Positions 25,604 to 34,624 are shown, counted from the stretch's first letter. The stretch: DNA of 64,000 bases from Bradyrhizobium sp. JYMT SZCCT0428 (GCF_018131075.1 NZ_JAFCLS010000007.1:185672-249671); one strand, 5' to 3'. Notes: generated from the sequence alone by a model not told the origin. A program made the numbers and translations.

Positions 25604-25678
25604 GACGCGTTTTCTTTACGCGAACCCGGTCCCCACCCCCGGATCAAGTCCGGGGGCATGCTTCGCTCGAAAACGCTT
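25604..25678. repeat. Palindromic intergenic element (GACGCGTTTTCTT type), copy A
   Basis: The outer ends GACGCGTTTTCTTTACGCG and GCTTCGCTCGAAAACGCT form the family arms. A perfect hairpin CCCCCGGA/TCCGGGGG (25636-25656) sits between them, as if a second palindrome had been inserted. Related elements are at 27088, 27967 and 43727. Confidence 0.7.
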
Positions 25679-25684
25679 GTGCCG

Positions 25685-26281
25685 ATGTCCGCAATGACCC
25701 TGCAAGATTCGGAATTCTCCAGCGGCGACCTCTGGGTGTTCGGCTATGGCTCGCTGATGTGGCGGCCGGGCTTCGAATTCGTCGAACGGGTGCCGGCCCG
25801 GCTGATCGGCGAGCACCGCGCGCTCTGCGTCTATTCCTTTGTCCATCGCGGCACGCCGGAAAAGCCCGGCCTGGTGCTCGGGCTCGATCGCGGCGGCGCC
25901 TGCCGCGGCATCGCATTCCGGGTCGCGGAGCAGAATCGCGCCGCCACCGTCGCCTACTTGCGCGAGCGCGAACAGGTGACGTCCGTCTACCGCGAGGTGA
26001 AGCGCTCGGTGTGGCTGGAGAACGAGGCGCGGCAGCGCGTCAGCGCGCTGGCCTATGTGGTCGACCGCGGCCATGTGCAGTATGCCGGAAGGCTGTCGCT
26101 GGCGGACCAATTGCGTCACGTGCTGCAGGGTCACGGCCAGTCCGGCGTCAACCGCGACTATGTGCTGGCGACCGTGAAGGCGATCGAAGCCGAAGGTTTT
26201 CGCGATACGCAATTGCACCAGCTGGCACTGATGCTGCACGATTCGCACCCGGTCTTGCAGCGGAAAACGCCTGCGGAATAG
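25685..26281 (+). CDS. ChaC-like gamma-glutamylcyclotransferase
   Basis: Cleaves glutathione or gamma-glutamyl dipeptides to 5-oxoproline. Motifs: WVFGYGSLMWRPGFEF (the ChaC substrate-binding YGSLMW), YSFVHRGTPEKPGLVLGLDR with the GLD region, and NRDYVLATVKAIEAEGFRD. Length, about 198 residues, is that of the family. The start is uncertain: ATG 25685 or 25694 are best; an ATG at 25601 lies inside the palindromic element. Confidence 0.88.
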   Translation: MSAMTLQDSEFSSGDLWVFGYGSLMWRPGFEFVERVPARLIGEHRALCVYSFVHRGTPEKPGLVLGLDRGGACRGIAFRVAEQNRAATVAYLREREQVTSVYREVKRSVWLENEARQRVSALAYVVDRGHVQYAGRLSLADQLRHVLQGHGQSGVNRDYVLATVKAIEAEGFRDTQLHQLALMLHDSHPVLQRKTPAE

Positions 26282-26355
26282 GCGTTTGCGGCATTTTCGC
26301 CCCCCTGCTTCGATGAGGTGGAAAACGGGGTGACGCAAATGGCGTTCTGGGCTAG

Positions 26356-27087
26356 GTGTCCCGCATGGGCACGACATCACGCCGTTTCGACGGCTTCTTC
26401 AAAAGCGAATTCAGGGTCAACGAAGCCGTCGGACGCAGCGTCAGCTACGTCCGGGACGGCAAGCTGTTGGGTGGCAATTCGGGGTTCGCCCACATCGGGA
26501 CCTATCGTTTCGACGGCGAGGCGATCGCCGTCGAGGTGACCAGCCGCCGGCACAATTTCGGCGCCGCTCATCAATCGCTGCTCGGTTCCGACGTTTCGAC
26601 CATTGCGGTCACCGGACGGGCGGTCGGAAACGCGTTTTGCTTTGAGGGCGGCTCGCCGCAAATGCCCAACGCGACGTTTCGATCCGTGATGACGCCGCTC
26701 GACGAGAGCGAACTCGCAGCCCCCGGCACGATCGGCGAAGGCGGCATTTCCGACGGGCTGTACTCGATTCACCTCAAAATCCTGGACGGCATGCCCGGCG
26801 GCTTGACCGGCGTCATGCTGCTGAACAACGGCCGCATCGTCGGCGGCGATGCCTTCTTCTATTACCTCGGGTCGTATTCATCATCGAACGGCCGCTGGAA
26901 GGGCCAGATGGTCAATCAGGAACACACCCCGGCGCGGGGTGAGGACCCGGTCTTTGGCGGGCATGAAATCGGAATCGGGTTTTCCGGAACATGCGATGCG
27001 GAGGGCGGCACCCTCGAGGGGACTGCGCTGGCGGGCAAGCGAAGCATCCGCTTCGAAGCCGAGCTGAAACTGATCTGCGCGGCTTAG
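26356..27087 (+). CDS. Tandem GrlR-like domain protein
   Basis: The protein has two similar halves. The C-terminal half contains DGLYSIHLKILDGMPGGLTG, GRIVGGDAFFYYLGSY and NGRWKGQMVNQEHTP, which fit the GrlR fold (PF16518, named from a negative regulator of type III secretion). The N-terminal half repeats the pattern (YVRDGKLLGGNSGFAHIGTY). No GrlA-like partner or secretion genes are visible. The start is GTG 26356 or ATG 26365. The family call rests on the second half. Confidence 0.72.
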   Translation: MSRMGTTSRRFDGFFKSEFRVNEAVGRSVSYVRDGKLLGGNSGFAHIGTYRFDGEAIAVEVTSRRHNFGAAHQSLLGSDVSTIAVTGRAVGNAFCFEGGSPQMPNATFRSVMTPLDESELAAPGTIGEGGISDGLYSIHLKILDGMPGGLTGVMLLNNGRIVGGDAFFYYLGSYSSSNGRWKGQMVNQEHTPARGEDPVFGGHEIGIGFSGTCDAEGGTLEGTALAGKRSIRFEAELKLICAA

Positions 27088-27135
27088 AGCGTTTTCCAGC
27101 GAAGTGGACACCGGTTCGCGTAAAGAAAACGCGTC
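27088..27135. repeat. Palindromic intergenic element (GACGCGTTTTCTT type), copy B
   Basis: AGCGTTTTCCAGCGAAGTGG at the left end and CGCGTAAAGAAAACGCGTC at the right end. It begins at the base after the stop codon of the GrlR-like gene. It is inverted relative to copies A and D. Confidence 0.7.
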
Positions 27136-27203
27136 AAAACAAGAATCTGGAGCCCCGTTCGGATTCCATCGGAACGGAAAAGGCTAGGAAGCCACACCGA
27201 CCA

Positions 27204-27920
27204 TCAATTCGCCTGCGCGGTCGCCGGACGGCGCGGCGCCGTCGAACCGGTCGGCTGATCGCCGTCGGGCAAAAGCTCGATGCCGATATCGGCAAGCGTC
27301 ACCCGTAATTCGGCGGCGACATATTTTACATATTCCGACAGCAGCAGGCGGAAGGTTACGCCTGAGGTCCACCACGGCTCGTCGCGCCATCGGTCGCCGA
27401 CCACCGAGAACGGGATCAGTTCGATATCCGGCATCGCATGCGACAATTCAACGATCGCCCGCGGCATATGGTAGTTCGAAGTCACCACGATCAACGACTT
27501 GAAGCCGCGCTCCTTGACCCAGCGCCGCGTCTCCGCCGCGTTGCTTCGCGTGTTGACGGCCGAGCGGTCGAGGTCGACGCAGCAGCGCAGCAGCGAATGG
27601 TTGTCGGGCAGCGTGCGGGAAATGTCGCTGGCGGCGTTGGTCGGGTGCACGCCCGAAATCAAGAGCCGCTTGCCATAGCCGCCGGCCAGCAATTCCATCG
27701 CATCCGACACCCGCGACGAGCCGCCGGTCAGCACCACGATGCCGTCGGCATTGCGGGCCGGCTTGATTTCGACGCCGCGCAGTTGCGACAGGAAACCGAT
27801 GAAGCCCACCGCCGCGCCGACGAAACCGAGCGCCAGCGTGGCGACGATGGTCGCCCGCAGCCACCCTCGCGGCCGCACGGCCGGCGCTTGTCGCGACGTA
27901 TCGTCGGGTTGCACACGCAT
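27204..27920 (-). CDS. YdcF family protein (DUF218)
   Basis: A 238-residue inner-membrane protein: one N-terminal membrane helix (ATIVATLALGFVGAAVGFIG) followed by a periplasmic DUF218 domain with DGIVVLTGGSSRVSDAMELL, LLISGVHPTN, the NTRSNAAETRRWV motif and VVTSNYHMPRAIVELSH. DUF218/ElyC-type proteins are linked to envelope biogenesis. It is encoded downstream of ftsE-ftsX on the same strand, an arrangement I recall from rhizobia. Confidence 0.9.
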   Translation of the reverse strand: MRVQPDDTSRQAPAVRPRGWLRATIVATLALGFVGAAVGFIGFLSQLRGVEIKPARNADGIVVLTGGSSRVSDAMELLAGGYGKRLLISGVHPTNAASDISRTLPDNHSLLRCCVDLDRSAVNTRSNAAETRRWVKERGFKSLIVVTSNYHMPRAIVELSHAMPDIELIPFSVVGDRWRDEPWWTSGVTFRLLLSEYVKYVAAELRVTLADIGIELLPDGDQPTGSTAPRRPATAQAN

Positions 27921-27966
27921 GCAGTTCTTGCTGTCCTCTCCGCTCGCAATTCTAGAAGTTTTTTGG

Positions 27967-28026
27967 GCGAAGTGGAGTCTGGTCCGGTGCCCTCCCCCGG
28001 ATCAAGGCCCCTCGCTCGAAAACGCT
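27967..28026. repeat. Palindromic intergenic element (GACGCGTTTTCTT type), degenerate copy C
   Basis: GCGAAGTGGAGTCTGGTCCG and CTCGCTCGAAAACGCT resemble the ends of copies A and B, with CCTCCCCCGGATCAAG in the middle as in copy A. It fills most of the space between ydcF-type and ftsX genes. Confidence 0.5.
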
Positions 28027-28998
28027 TTAATCAATGTCGTCCAGCGTGGCGAACAGCGTCCGCCGCGATGCCCAGGCCGTGATCGCGGCGATCAGCACCG
28101 CCTGCGCCGCCAGCGCCAGATAGCCGGACGGACGCAGCGAGAACGTGCCCAGCAGTGCGGCAAATTGATCGCCGACCGGCGTGCCCGAGAACCAGCTCGC
28201 GATCGATTCCGAGAAACCAAAACCCAGCATTGCAGCGCCGCCGCCGATCAACCCGCCCTCGAGGCCGAGTCTCAGGAAATGCCGCAGGAAACGGTTGGCG
28301 ATGTAGCTGTCGCCGGCGCCGACGAAATGCAGCACCTCGACGATCGGGCGGTTCGCCGCCATCGCGCCACGCGTCGCAAACGACACCGAAATGATGGTTG
28401 CCACGATCACCAGCGCCAGGATGCCGATGCCGGCGAATACCGTCGCCCCGGTCATCGAGCGCATGCGCTCGATCCAGGCGCGGTGATCGTCGACGCTGGC
28501 GGAGGGGGCTGCCTGCAACACCCGCGCGCGCAAGGCGGCGAGGTCGGGCGTGGTGCCGGGCTGCACCCTTGCCACGATGACGCGCGGCACCGGCAGTTGC
28601 TCGATCGACAGCCCGGTGCCGAGCCACGGCTCCAGCAATCTGGCCGACTCGTCCTTGGTGAAGGGCCGGACCTCGACGATGCCGGCCTGGGCCCGCATCG
28701 CCTCGACGGCCGCGATCGCATCGCGGTCGAGATCGCGGCCTGGCGAGGGGCGCACCTGGATGGTGATTTCGCTGGCGACTTCCGATTGCCACTCCGCCGC
28801 CGACGCGCTTACCAGCAGCACGGTGCCCGTGGTGATCGAGGCGAGGAACGTCATGATCGCGACCACCGCGACCAGCGCGCGGCCGGAGATCGAGGCGCGC
28901 GGCACGATCGGCGACATGTTGCGCGCCCGCGCCGGCACCTGCGGGCGTTCGTGCCCGAGATCGACCAGCGGACCATGCTCGTCACCGGATCTACTCAT
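28027..28998 (-). CDS. ftsX: Cell division protein FtsX (ABC permease)
   Basis: Works with FtsE at the division septum to activate peptidoglycan hydrolases. The 323-residue protein has an N-terminal cytoplasmic tail, membrane helix 1 (LVAVVAIMTFLASITTGTVL), a periplasmic domain of about 110 residues and three C-terminal helices (ATVFAGIGILALVIVATIIS and others). The family segment EVLHFVGAGDSYIANRFLRH precedes the third helix. Its start overlaps the ftsE end by eight bases. Confidence 0.93.
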   Translation of the reverse strand: MSRSGDEHGPLVDLGHERPQVPARARNMSPIVPRASISGRALVAVVAIMTFLASITTGTVLLVSASAAEWQSEVASEITIQVRPSPGRDLDRDAIAAVEAMRAQAGIVEVRPFTKDESARLLEPWLGTGLSIEQLPVPRVIVARVQPGTTPDLAALRARVLQAAPSASVDDHRAWIERMRSMTGATVFAGIGILALVIVATIISVSFATRGAMAANRPIVEVLHFVGAGDSYIANRFLRHFLRLGLEGGLIGGGAAMLGFGFSESIASWFSGTPVGDQFAALLGTFSLRPSGYLALAAQAVLIAAITAWASRRTLFATLDDID

Positions 28999-29650
28999 AG
29001 ATATGCAGCCGTCCCTGATGCAGCACCAGACGCCGCGCCTCGTACTGATCCATCAGCGTGATGTCGTGGGTCGCGATGATCACGGCGGTGCCCGACTTGT
29101 TGAGCTCGATGAACAGCCGCAACAGCCGCCGGCCCAGCGTCGGATCGACGCTGCCGGTCGGCTCGTCCGCCAGCAATAATTGCGGCCGCGAGATCACCGC
29201 GCGCGCGATCGCCGCGCGTTGTTTTTCGCCGCCGGACAGAATCGGCGGCAGCGCATCCATGCGCTCGCCGAGCCCGACCCATTTCAACAGATCGATCACT
29301 TCGCGCCGGTAGCTGGATTCATCACGCCCCATGACGCGGAACGGCAGCGCCACGTTCTCATAGGTCGTCATGTGATCGAGCAGGCGGAAATCCTGCAAGA
29401 CGATGCCGATGCGTTTGCGCAAATCCGCAATCTGGTCCTTGCCGAGCAGCGAGACGTCGTGGCCAAACAGATTGACCAGACCGCGCGTCGGCCGCATCGA
29501 CAGGAATAACAGCCGCAGCAGCGAGGTCTTGCCGGCGCCCGACGGGCCCGTGAGGAACTGGAAAGAATGGGCCGGGATCAGGAACGACAGGTCGCGCAAA
29601 ATCTCCGGGCCGAGCCCGTAGCGCAATCCAACATTTTCGAACCGAACCAA
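28991..29650 (-). CDS. ftsE: Cell division ATP-binding protein FtsE
   Basis: Cytoplasmic ATPase of the FtsEX complex. Walker A (GPSGAGKTSLL) near residue 36, Q-loop (IGIVLQDFRLLDH), ABC signature (LSGGEKQRAAIARAV) near 140 and Walker B (LLLADEPTGSVDP) are intact, and the H-loop is in VIIATHDITLM. It is the first gene of ftsE-ftsX-ydcF. Confidence 0.96.
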   Translation of the reverse strand: MVRFENVGLRYGLGPEILRDLSFLIPAHSFQFLTGPSGAGKTSLLRLLFLSMRPTRGLVNLFGHDVSLLGKDQIADLRKRIGIVLQDFRLLDHMTTYENVALPFRVMGRDESSYRREVIDLLKWVGLGERMDALPPILSGGEKQRAAIARAVISRPQLLLADEPTGSVDPTLGRRLLRLFIELNKSGTAVIIATHDITLMDQYEARRLVLHQGRLHIYE

Positions 29651-29732
29651 GCTCAGCTCCGCTCGAGATGGGCCTCGGCTTCTGCCTCGGCCTCGACGTT
29701 TGCCTGGGCCTCGACCGGAAACCCGTACCTAA

Positions 29733-29768
29733 CAGTACCCTTGACAGTACCCTTGACAGTACCCTTGG
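29733..29768. repeat. Three tandem copies of a 12-bp unit
   Basis: CAGTACCCTTGA occurs at 29733-29744 and 29745-29756, then CAGTACCCTTGG at 29757-29768. The junctions create two TTGACA hexamers 12 bp apart (29741-29746, 29753-29758). It lies between the divergent ftsE and MJ0042-protein genes. No matching -10 box was seen. Confidence 0.85.
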
Positions 29769-29887
29769 GCTCGCAGCCCAGGTTTTGGGCGCGAACCGGA
29801 CAAAACGGTTGTGCGACCGTTATGGTTTCCGATTCGTTAACGGTCGCCAGCTAGCATCGGCCCAAAGACACTGTGGAAACGGGCTCC

Positions 29888-30763
29888 ATGCACATCGTCT
29901 GCCCCCATTGTACAACATCCTACGCGATCAAGCTGGCCACCTTGGGTGCCGCCGGCCGTACCGTGCGTTGTTCCCGCTGCAAGGAAACCTGGCTGGCCCG
30001 CCCCGAGGATGCGGTCGAGATCGCGCCTGCCGTGCCGGCGATGGCGGAAGCCGACCAGGGAGCCGGAAATGCCGAGGCGGACGCTGCCGCCGAGTGGGAG
30101 GCCATGGCCCGCCAGGAAGAGGCCCACGAGCCCCCGGTGGTCGACAGCCCGTCGATTTCGGCCGATTGGCCCGCCGAGGGCGAAGGTTCCCGGGGAAATG
30201 AAGCCGACTGGCCGTCGGTCGCCCAGCAGGATGCCGAGGCGCATCAGGAGGCGGTTTCCACCCACCGCTCGCGGCTGGCCAAGCTGTTCCGGCTGCCCAA
30301 ATTGCCGTCCATGCGCCTGCCATCCATCAGCGCTCCCGTCGCCTGCGCCGCGATGGGCGCACTGGTCGTGGCGTTGATGTTCTGGCGCACCGACGTGGTG
30401 CGGCTGCTGCCGCAGACCGCGACGTTCTACAAGATGGTCGGGCTGGATGTGAATTTGCGCGGGCTGTCGTTCAAGGACATCAAGATCACCAACGAGACCG
30501 TCGACGGCAAGCCGGTGCTGGTCATCGAAGGCGTGATCGTCGGCGAGACCAGGAAGCCGGTCGAATTGCCGCGGCTGCGCTTTAGCGTTCGCGACGAACA
30601 GGGCGCGGAGATCTATGCCTGGAACGCGGTGCTCGAGCAGCCGGTGCTGAAGCCGGGCGAGCGCGCCTATTTCAAGTCGCGGCTGGCGTCGCCGCCGCCC
30701 GAAGGCCGCAATATTGATGTACGCTTCTTCAACAAGCGGGATCTGGCCGCCGGCCGCGCGTAA
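29888..30763 (+). CDS. MJ0042-type zinc-ribbon and DUF3426 protein
   Basis: An N-terminal zinc ribbon (MHIVCPHCTTSYAIKLATLG, then VRCSRCKETWLA) with two CxxC pairs is followed by an acidic disordered stretch, a membrane helix (VACAAMGALVVALMFW, near residues 150-170) and a C-terminal DUF3426-type beta-rich domain (DINLRGL-like DVNLRGLSFKDI, VIEGVIVGETRKPVELP). The zinc ribbon would be cytoplasmic and the C-terminus periplasmic. ATG 29888 is used; an ATG five codons upstream is possible. Adjacent to cpdR, 38 bp away. Confidence 0.88.
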   Translation: MHIVCPHCTTSYAIKLATLGAAGRTVRCSRCKETWLARPEDAVEIAPAVPAMAEADQGAGNAEADAAAEWEAMARQEEAHEPPVVDSPSISADWPAEGEGSRGNEADWPSVAQQDAEAHQEAVSTHRSRLAKLFRLPKLPSMRLPSISAPVACAAMGALVVALMFWRTDVVRLLPQTATFYKMVGLDVNLRGLSFKDIKITNETVDGKPVLVIEGVIVGETRKPVELPRLRFSVRDEQGAEIYAWNAVLEQPVLKPGERAYFKSRLASPPPEGRNIDVRFFNKRDLAAGRA

Positions 30764-30801
30764 AATTGGCCGGACGTCCCGCTCGCAAATGAGCCGTTGC
30801 C

Positions 30802-31176
30802 ATGCCGCGTGTATTGATTGCCGACGACGAAGACTCGATGCGCTCCCTGGTGGCGCGCGCCATCGCGATGGACGGCCATGAGACCGTCACCGCCGAGGAC
30901 GGCGCCGAGGCGCTCGATATCCTCAACCGCGAAAAGGGTGCGTTCGACCTGCTGCTCACCGACATCCAGATGCCCGTGATGGACGGGATCGCGCTGGCGC
31001 TGGCAGCGGCGCGCGATTTCCCCAACCTGAAAATCCTGCTGATGACCGGCTTTGCCGATCAGCGCGAACGCGCCTCCGGCCTCAATGCGATCGTGCATGA
31101 CGTGGTGACAAAGCCGTTTTCGGTGGCCGATATCCGCACCGCAGTCGCCGATGCGCTGGCGGCGCGGAAGGGGTAG
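30802..31176 (+). CDS. cpdR: CpdR-type response regulator
   Basis: A single-domain receiver of 124 residues. Acidic pair in IADDEDSMRSLVARAIAMDG, phospho-acceptor Asp near residue 52 in LLLTDIQMPVMDG, Thr in LMTGFADQRERA and Lys in VTKPFSVADI. The IADDEDSMR and GFADQRERA segments are typical of CpdR, which in Caulobacter and rhizobia delivers ClpXP adaptors and substrates in the cell cycle. No output domain. Confidence 0.92.
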   Translation: MPRVLIADDEDSMRSLVARAIAMDGHETVTAEDGAEALDILNREKGAFDLLLTDIQMPVMDGIALALAAARDFPNLKILLMTGFADQRERASGLNAIVHDVVTKPFSVADIRTAVADALAARKG

Positions 31177-31203
31177 CGCGGATCATCTTGTGAGCGGCTC
31201 AAC

Positions 31204-31381
31204 ACCCTCCCCTGGAGGGGTCCGAGACAAGCGAAGCTTGCTCGTGGGTCGGTTCGCATGAAGCGCAGCGAAATGCGAAACGGGGTGGGGTGACGGTCTC
31301 TCACCTTGCACACTGTTCGTGTGGAGAGACCGTCACCCCACCCCGCCGCTTCGCATCGACCCTCCCCCTCCAGGGGAGGGT
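31204..31381. repeat. Long composite inverted repeat
   Basis: The centre is a perfect 21-bp stem, GGGGTGGGGTGACGGTCTCTC (31282-31302) with its complement at 31324-31344, with a 21-base loop. The outer ends, ACCCTCCCCTGGAGGGG and CCTCCAGGGGAGGGT, also pair. The left arm carries GACAAGCGAAGCTTGCTC, related to the repeat at 6256. It separates convergent genes and could end both transcripts. Confidence 0.88.
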
Positions 31382-31399
31382 AAGCACGCTGAAGCCGCT

Positions 31400-34048
31400 C
31401 TAGTAATCCTTCAGCAGCCGCTCGATGTAATCGAGTTCGATCTGCGGGCGGGCCGGATCGGCGAGGCGCCGGCGCAGTTCTTCCAGAATGCGGCGCACGC
31501 GTTGTACGTCGATCTCGCCGGGGATCTTCACCGAATAGTCGTCGCTGAACTCGTTGTTGCGCATCGGCCGCCCGAGCGGATCGGTATTCCTTTGCGCGCC
31601 CTGCTGCCGGCCGTTGGGATTGCCCGGACCGTCGCCGGGCTGGTCGCCGTCGCCCTGCTGCATGGCCTCGGCGAGACTCTGGGCGCCCTTGCGCAGCGCA
31701 TCCAGCGCGCGGCCTTGCGAATCGACCGCGCCGTCGGCGTTGCCTTCGCCAAGCCGGCCGGAGGCGTCACCCATGGCGTTATCGGCTTGCTCGAGGCCGT
31801 CCTCGCCGTCGCCCTGGTCGCCGCCCGGCTGGCCTTGCTGACCCTGCTGACCCTTTTCGCCGCGCTGGCCTTTCTCGCCGCGCTGGCTCGGGCCCATGCC
31901 GCGCTTGGCGAGTTCTTCCTGCAATTTCTTCAAGCGGTCGCGCAGGCCCTGCTGGTCCTGCTGCAGGTCGCCCATGTTCTGCTCGCCCTGCTTGCCGCGC
32001 ATGCGATCGCGCCGCGAATCCTGGCCCTGCTTGTACGTCTTGTCGCGCAATTGCTGCTGCTTGCGGATCATGTCGCCGAGCTCGTTCAGCGCCTGCTCCA
32101 TGTCGTTGTCGCCGCCCTGCCCGGGCTGCGCCATCTGCAGGTTCTCCAGCATCTGCTGCAGCTGTTCGAGCAATTGCTTTGCCGCATCCTTGTCGCCGGA
32201 GCGTGACAGCCGCTCCATCCGGTCGAGCATGCTCTTGAGATCCTGCTGGCTCAGCATCTTGGTATTGGGATCGAGCGGCCGCGCCAGTTGCTGCGGATTG
32301 TTCTTGAGCTGTTCGGCGAGCTGGCGCAGGAAATTATCCAGCGCGGCGCGCAGATTGTCGGTGAGTTTCTTGATCTCCTCGTCGCTGGCGCCGCGCTCCA
32401 GCGCCTGCTTCAGCGCCTCCTGCGCCGCGCGCAACGCCTTGTCGACATCGGTGATGTTGCCGTCCTCGATCGTGACCGCGAGCGACCACAGGCTCGCCAC
32501 CACCTCGCGCATGGCATCGTCAGTGCGCGCCGCCTCGAGCTGGCGCGAGACGCTGTAGAGGCCGAGATAGTGGCCGGCTTCCGGCGTAAACAATTCCGGC
32601 GCGATCATCAGCGCGGCAAGCGCGGCATAGACCTGCCCGTTCTGGTTGGCGTCGAGCGCCAGGATACGGCGCTGCTCGATCAGCGCGCGCGCCAAGGGCT
32701 TGGTGAACAGCCGCTCCGGCAGCCGCATGTTGAACGGCTCGCTGCGGCCCTCATTGCCGGCCTCGTCCTTGGCCGTCAGCGTCAGCGTGACGTCGGCGCC
32801 GGCATAGGGATCTTCGCTGAGATCCTTGACGGTCTGGCCGACACCATTGCGGGTGCGCGCGTTCGGCAGCGCCAGCGGAAACTGCGGCGCCGGGAACAGG
32901 GGGCGCGCCTCGGTGGTTTTTTCGGCAGTCTTCTCGGCAGCCTTGTCTCCGCCTTTGGCGCCCTTTGCCGGTTCCTTGCCGATTTCCCTGACTGCTTCCT
33001 TGCCGGAATCGGCCGGCCGGGCCGCGAACGAGGCGCGGGCTTCGGTGACGCCGTAATCATCCTCGAGCTTGTAGGACATCTGCAGCGAGCCGCGGGCCTG
33101 GCGCTCGGGATCCTTCGCCAGCGAAATGGTCGGGGCGCGGTCGGGCGTCGCGGCGAACCGCCATTGCGGCTGACCGGCCGGTGCGCGGACATGCGCGGTA
33201 CCGTCGCCGGCAATCTTGAAATGCCGCTCGTTGGTGCCCTTCGGCGCCTGTTCGCTGGGCGCGACTTCAGTGACGCCGCCACCCACCACGACATCGATCG
33301 AGCCGCCGCTGGAGCGCACCAGCAGCGTGCTGCCGGCCGGAACCGCCAGCGGCCCGCTATTGGGTCCAGCGTCCTTGCTCGCGGCGGAAAGAATGATCGG
33401 CGGCTTGCTGGTGTAGACCGGCGGCGTCACCCAGGCATCGACCCGGACATTGGCCGGCGCCAGCACGCCGTTCCAGTCGAAGGCGGCCGCGATGCGCATC
33501 GCGCGTTCGTCACCGGCGGCAAAATAGGCCGCCACCGCCATCACCATGACCAGCGCACGCAGCGCCCAGGGATCGTGGATCGGCAGCCGCGGCGACGGCA
33601 GACCGGCGCGGATCCGCTTGATCGAGGCCAGCGTCCGCTCGCGCTGCTCCTTCCAGAGCGCCAGCGCGATCGGATCCTTGCTGGCCAGCGTGTCGGTGAG
33701 CGCGGTCGCCGGGCGATGGCGAATGCCGGTGCCGCGGTCGAGCCGGCTCAGGCTCTCCTCACGGGTCGGCCAGCGATAGCGCAAGATCGGGTACAACGCG
33801 CCGAGCGCCAGGCCTGCGAACAAGGCAATGCCGACGACACGGGCGACAAACGGCAGCGCCAGCCACAATCCGGCCCAGGACGCCACCAGAAACAGTCCGA
33901 CGACGGTCAACAGCCGGGCCAGAATCGGCCACCCGCGCTCCCACGCGATCGCATATTGGGCCCGCTGCAGGGCCTGCGTCAGTTGAAGCCGCGCCACCGC
34001 ATCCGGCTCGCGCGCTGGCTCCGTGGGGTCAGGGTTGGCGCCGTTCAA
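31400..34048 (-). CDS. TIGR02302 family (DUF4175-like) membrane protein
   Basis: An 882-residue alphaproteobacterial protein. Two membrane helices lie near residues 42-90 (LLTVVGLFLVASWAGLWLAL and VVGIALFAGLALGALYPI), a third near 165-185, then a beta-rich periplasmic region, a long helical part and a Gln/Gly-rich low-complexity segment (QRGEKGQQGQQGQPGGDQGD). The C-terminus EELRRRLADPARPQIELDYI is typical of the family. Function unknown; an envelope role is likely. Confidence 0.92.
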   Translation of the reverse strand: MNGANPDPTEPAREPDAVARLQLTQALQRAQYAIAWERGWPILARLLTVVGLFLVASWAGLWLALPFVARVVGIALFAGLALGALYPILRYRWPTREESLSRLDRGTGIRHRPATALTDTLASKDPIALALWKEQRERTLASIKRIRAGLPSPRLPIHDPWALRALVMVMAVAAYFAAGDERAMRIAAAFDWNGVLAPANVRVDAWVTPPVYTSKPPIILSAASKDAGPNSGPLAVPAGSTLLVRSSGGSIDVVVGGGVTEVAPSEQAPKGTNERHFKIAGDGTAHVRAPAGQPQWRFAATPDRAPTISLAKDPERQARGSLQMSYKLEDDYGVTEARASFAARPADSGKEAVREIGKEPAKGAKGGDKAAEKTAEKTTEARPLFPAPQFPLALPNARTRNGVGQTVKDLSEDPYAGADVTLTLTAKDEAGNEGRSEPFNMRLPERLFTKPLARALIEQRRILALDANQNGQVYAALAALMIAPELFTPEAGHYLGLYSVSRQLEAARTDDAMREVVASLWSLAVTIEDGNITDVDKALRAAQEALKQALERGASDEEIKKLTDNLRAALDNFLRQLAEQLKNNPQQLARPLDPNTKMLSQQDLKSMLDRMERLSRSGDKDAAKQLLEQLQQMLENLQMAQPGQGGDNDMEQALNELGDMIRKQQQLRDKTYKQGQDSRRDRMRGKQGEQNMGDLQQDQQGLRDRLKKLQEELAKRGMGPSQRGEKGQRGEKGQQGQQGQPGGDQGDGEDGLEQADNAMGDASGRLGEGNADGAVDSQGRALDALRKGAQSLAEAMQQGDGDQPGDGPGNPNGRQQGAQRNTDPLGRPMRNNEFSDDYSVKIPGEIDVQRVRRILEELRRRLADPARPQIELDYIERLLKDY

Positions 34049-34215
34049 TAAACTCTCCGGGTTGCCGACAAATCAGCCTAGCACAGCGGCGGCAATGAGG
34101 CACCCGTTTCCACGGCTAACCCACACCCGGAAATACGCATAACACGAAGGCGTGACTGCGGGGCTTCGACCCCCTACCGTCCGCCCGACTCCGTAAAAAC
34201 ACCGAAGGAAACGTC

Positions 34216-34596
34216 ATGGACAAGAAGACCTACGACAAGGGCCTGGAAGTGCGCAAAGCCGTGCTCGGCGAGGCCTATGTCAACAACGCCCTGAAGAACG
34301 TCGACGATTTCAACCGGCCGTTCCAGGAACTGCTCACCGAATATTGCTGGGGCGCGGTGTGGGGCCGCGAGGAACTGCCGCGCAAGACCCGCAGCATGCT
34401 CAACCTCGCCATGATCTCGATCCTGAACCGGCCGCATGAACTACGCACCCACATCAAGGGCGCGCTGACCAACGGCGTGACCAAGGACGAGATCCGCGAA
34501 ATCTTCATGCAGGTCGCGATCTATGCCGGCGCGCCCGCCGGCGTCGACAGCTTTCGCATCGCGCGCGAAGTGTTCGCGGAAATGGACAAGGGCTGA
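34216..34596 (+). CDS. Carboxymuconolactone decarboxylase family protein
   Basis: A 126-residue all-helical protein of the CMD/AhpD superfamily (PF02627). The family core is RSMLNLAMISILNRPHELRT and HIKGALTNGVTKDEIREIFM. There is no CxxC, so AhpD-like peroxidase activity is unlikely; the decarboxylase-like branch fits better. A ribosome site (GAAGGAAA) precedes ATG. The next gene is a beta-hydroxyacid dehydrogenase. Confidence 0.9.
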   Translation: MDKKTYDKGLEVRKAVLGEAYVNNALKNVDDFNRPFQELLTEYCWGAVWGREELPRKTRSMLNLAMISILNRPHELRTHIKGALTNGVTKDEIREIFMQVAIYAGAPAGVDSFRIAREVFAEMDKG

Positions 34597-34624
34597 GAGT
34601 CAGCCACATCAACCGTCTCTAATC

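Noticed and set aside
29668..30201. ORF reading the 12-bp repeat as repeated TLDS
   Set aside because: It overlaps the real MJ0042-protein gene in another frame and depends on the tandem repeat for its open frame.
31204..31381. Possible CRISPR-like or transposon remnant
   Set aside because: There is a single inverted pair, no spaced direct repeats, no transposase ORF and no target duplication. Called an inverted repeat only.
32288..34051. 587-codon plus-strand ORF
   Set aside because: Antisense shadow of the TIGR02302 gene, with low-complexity Arg/Gly composition and no domain.
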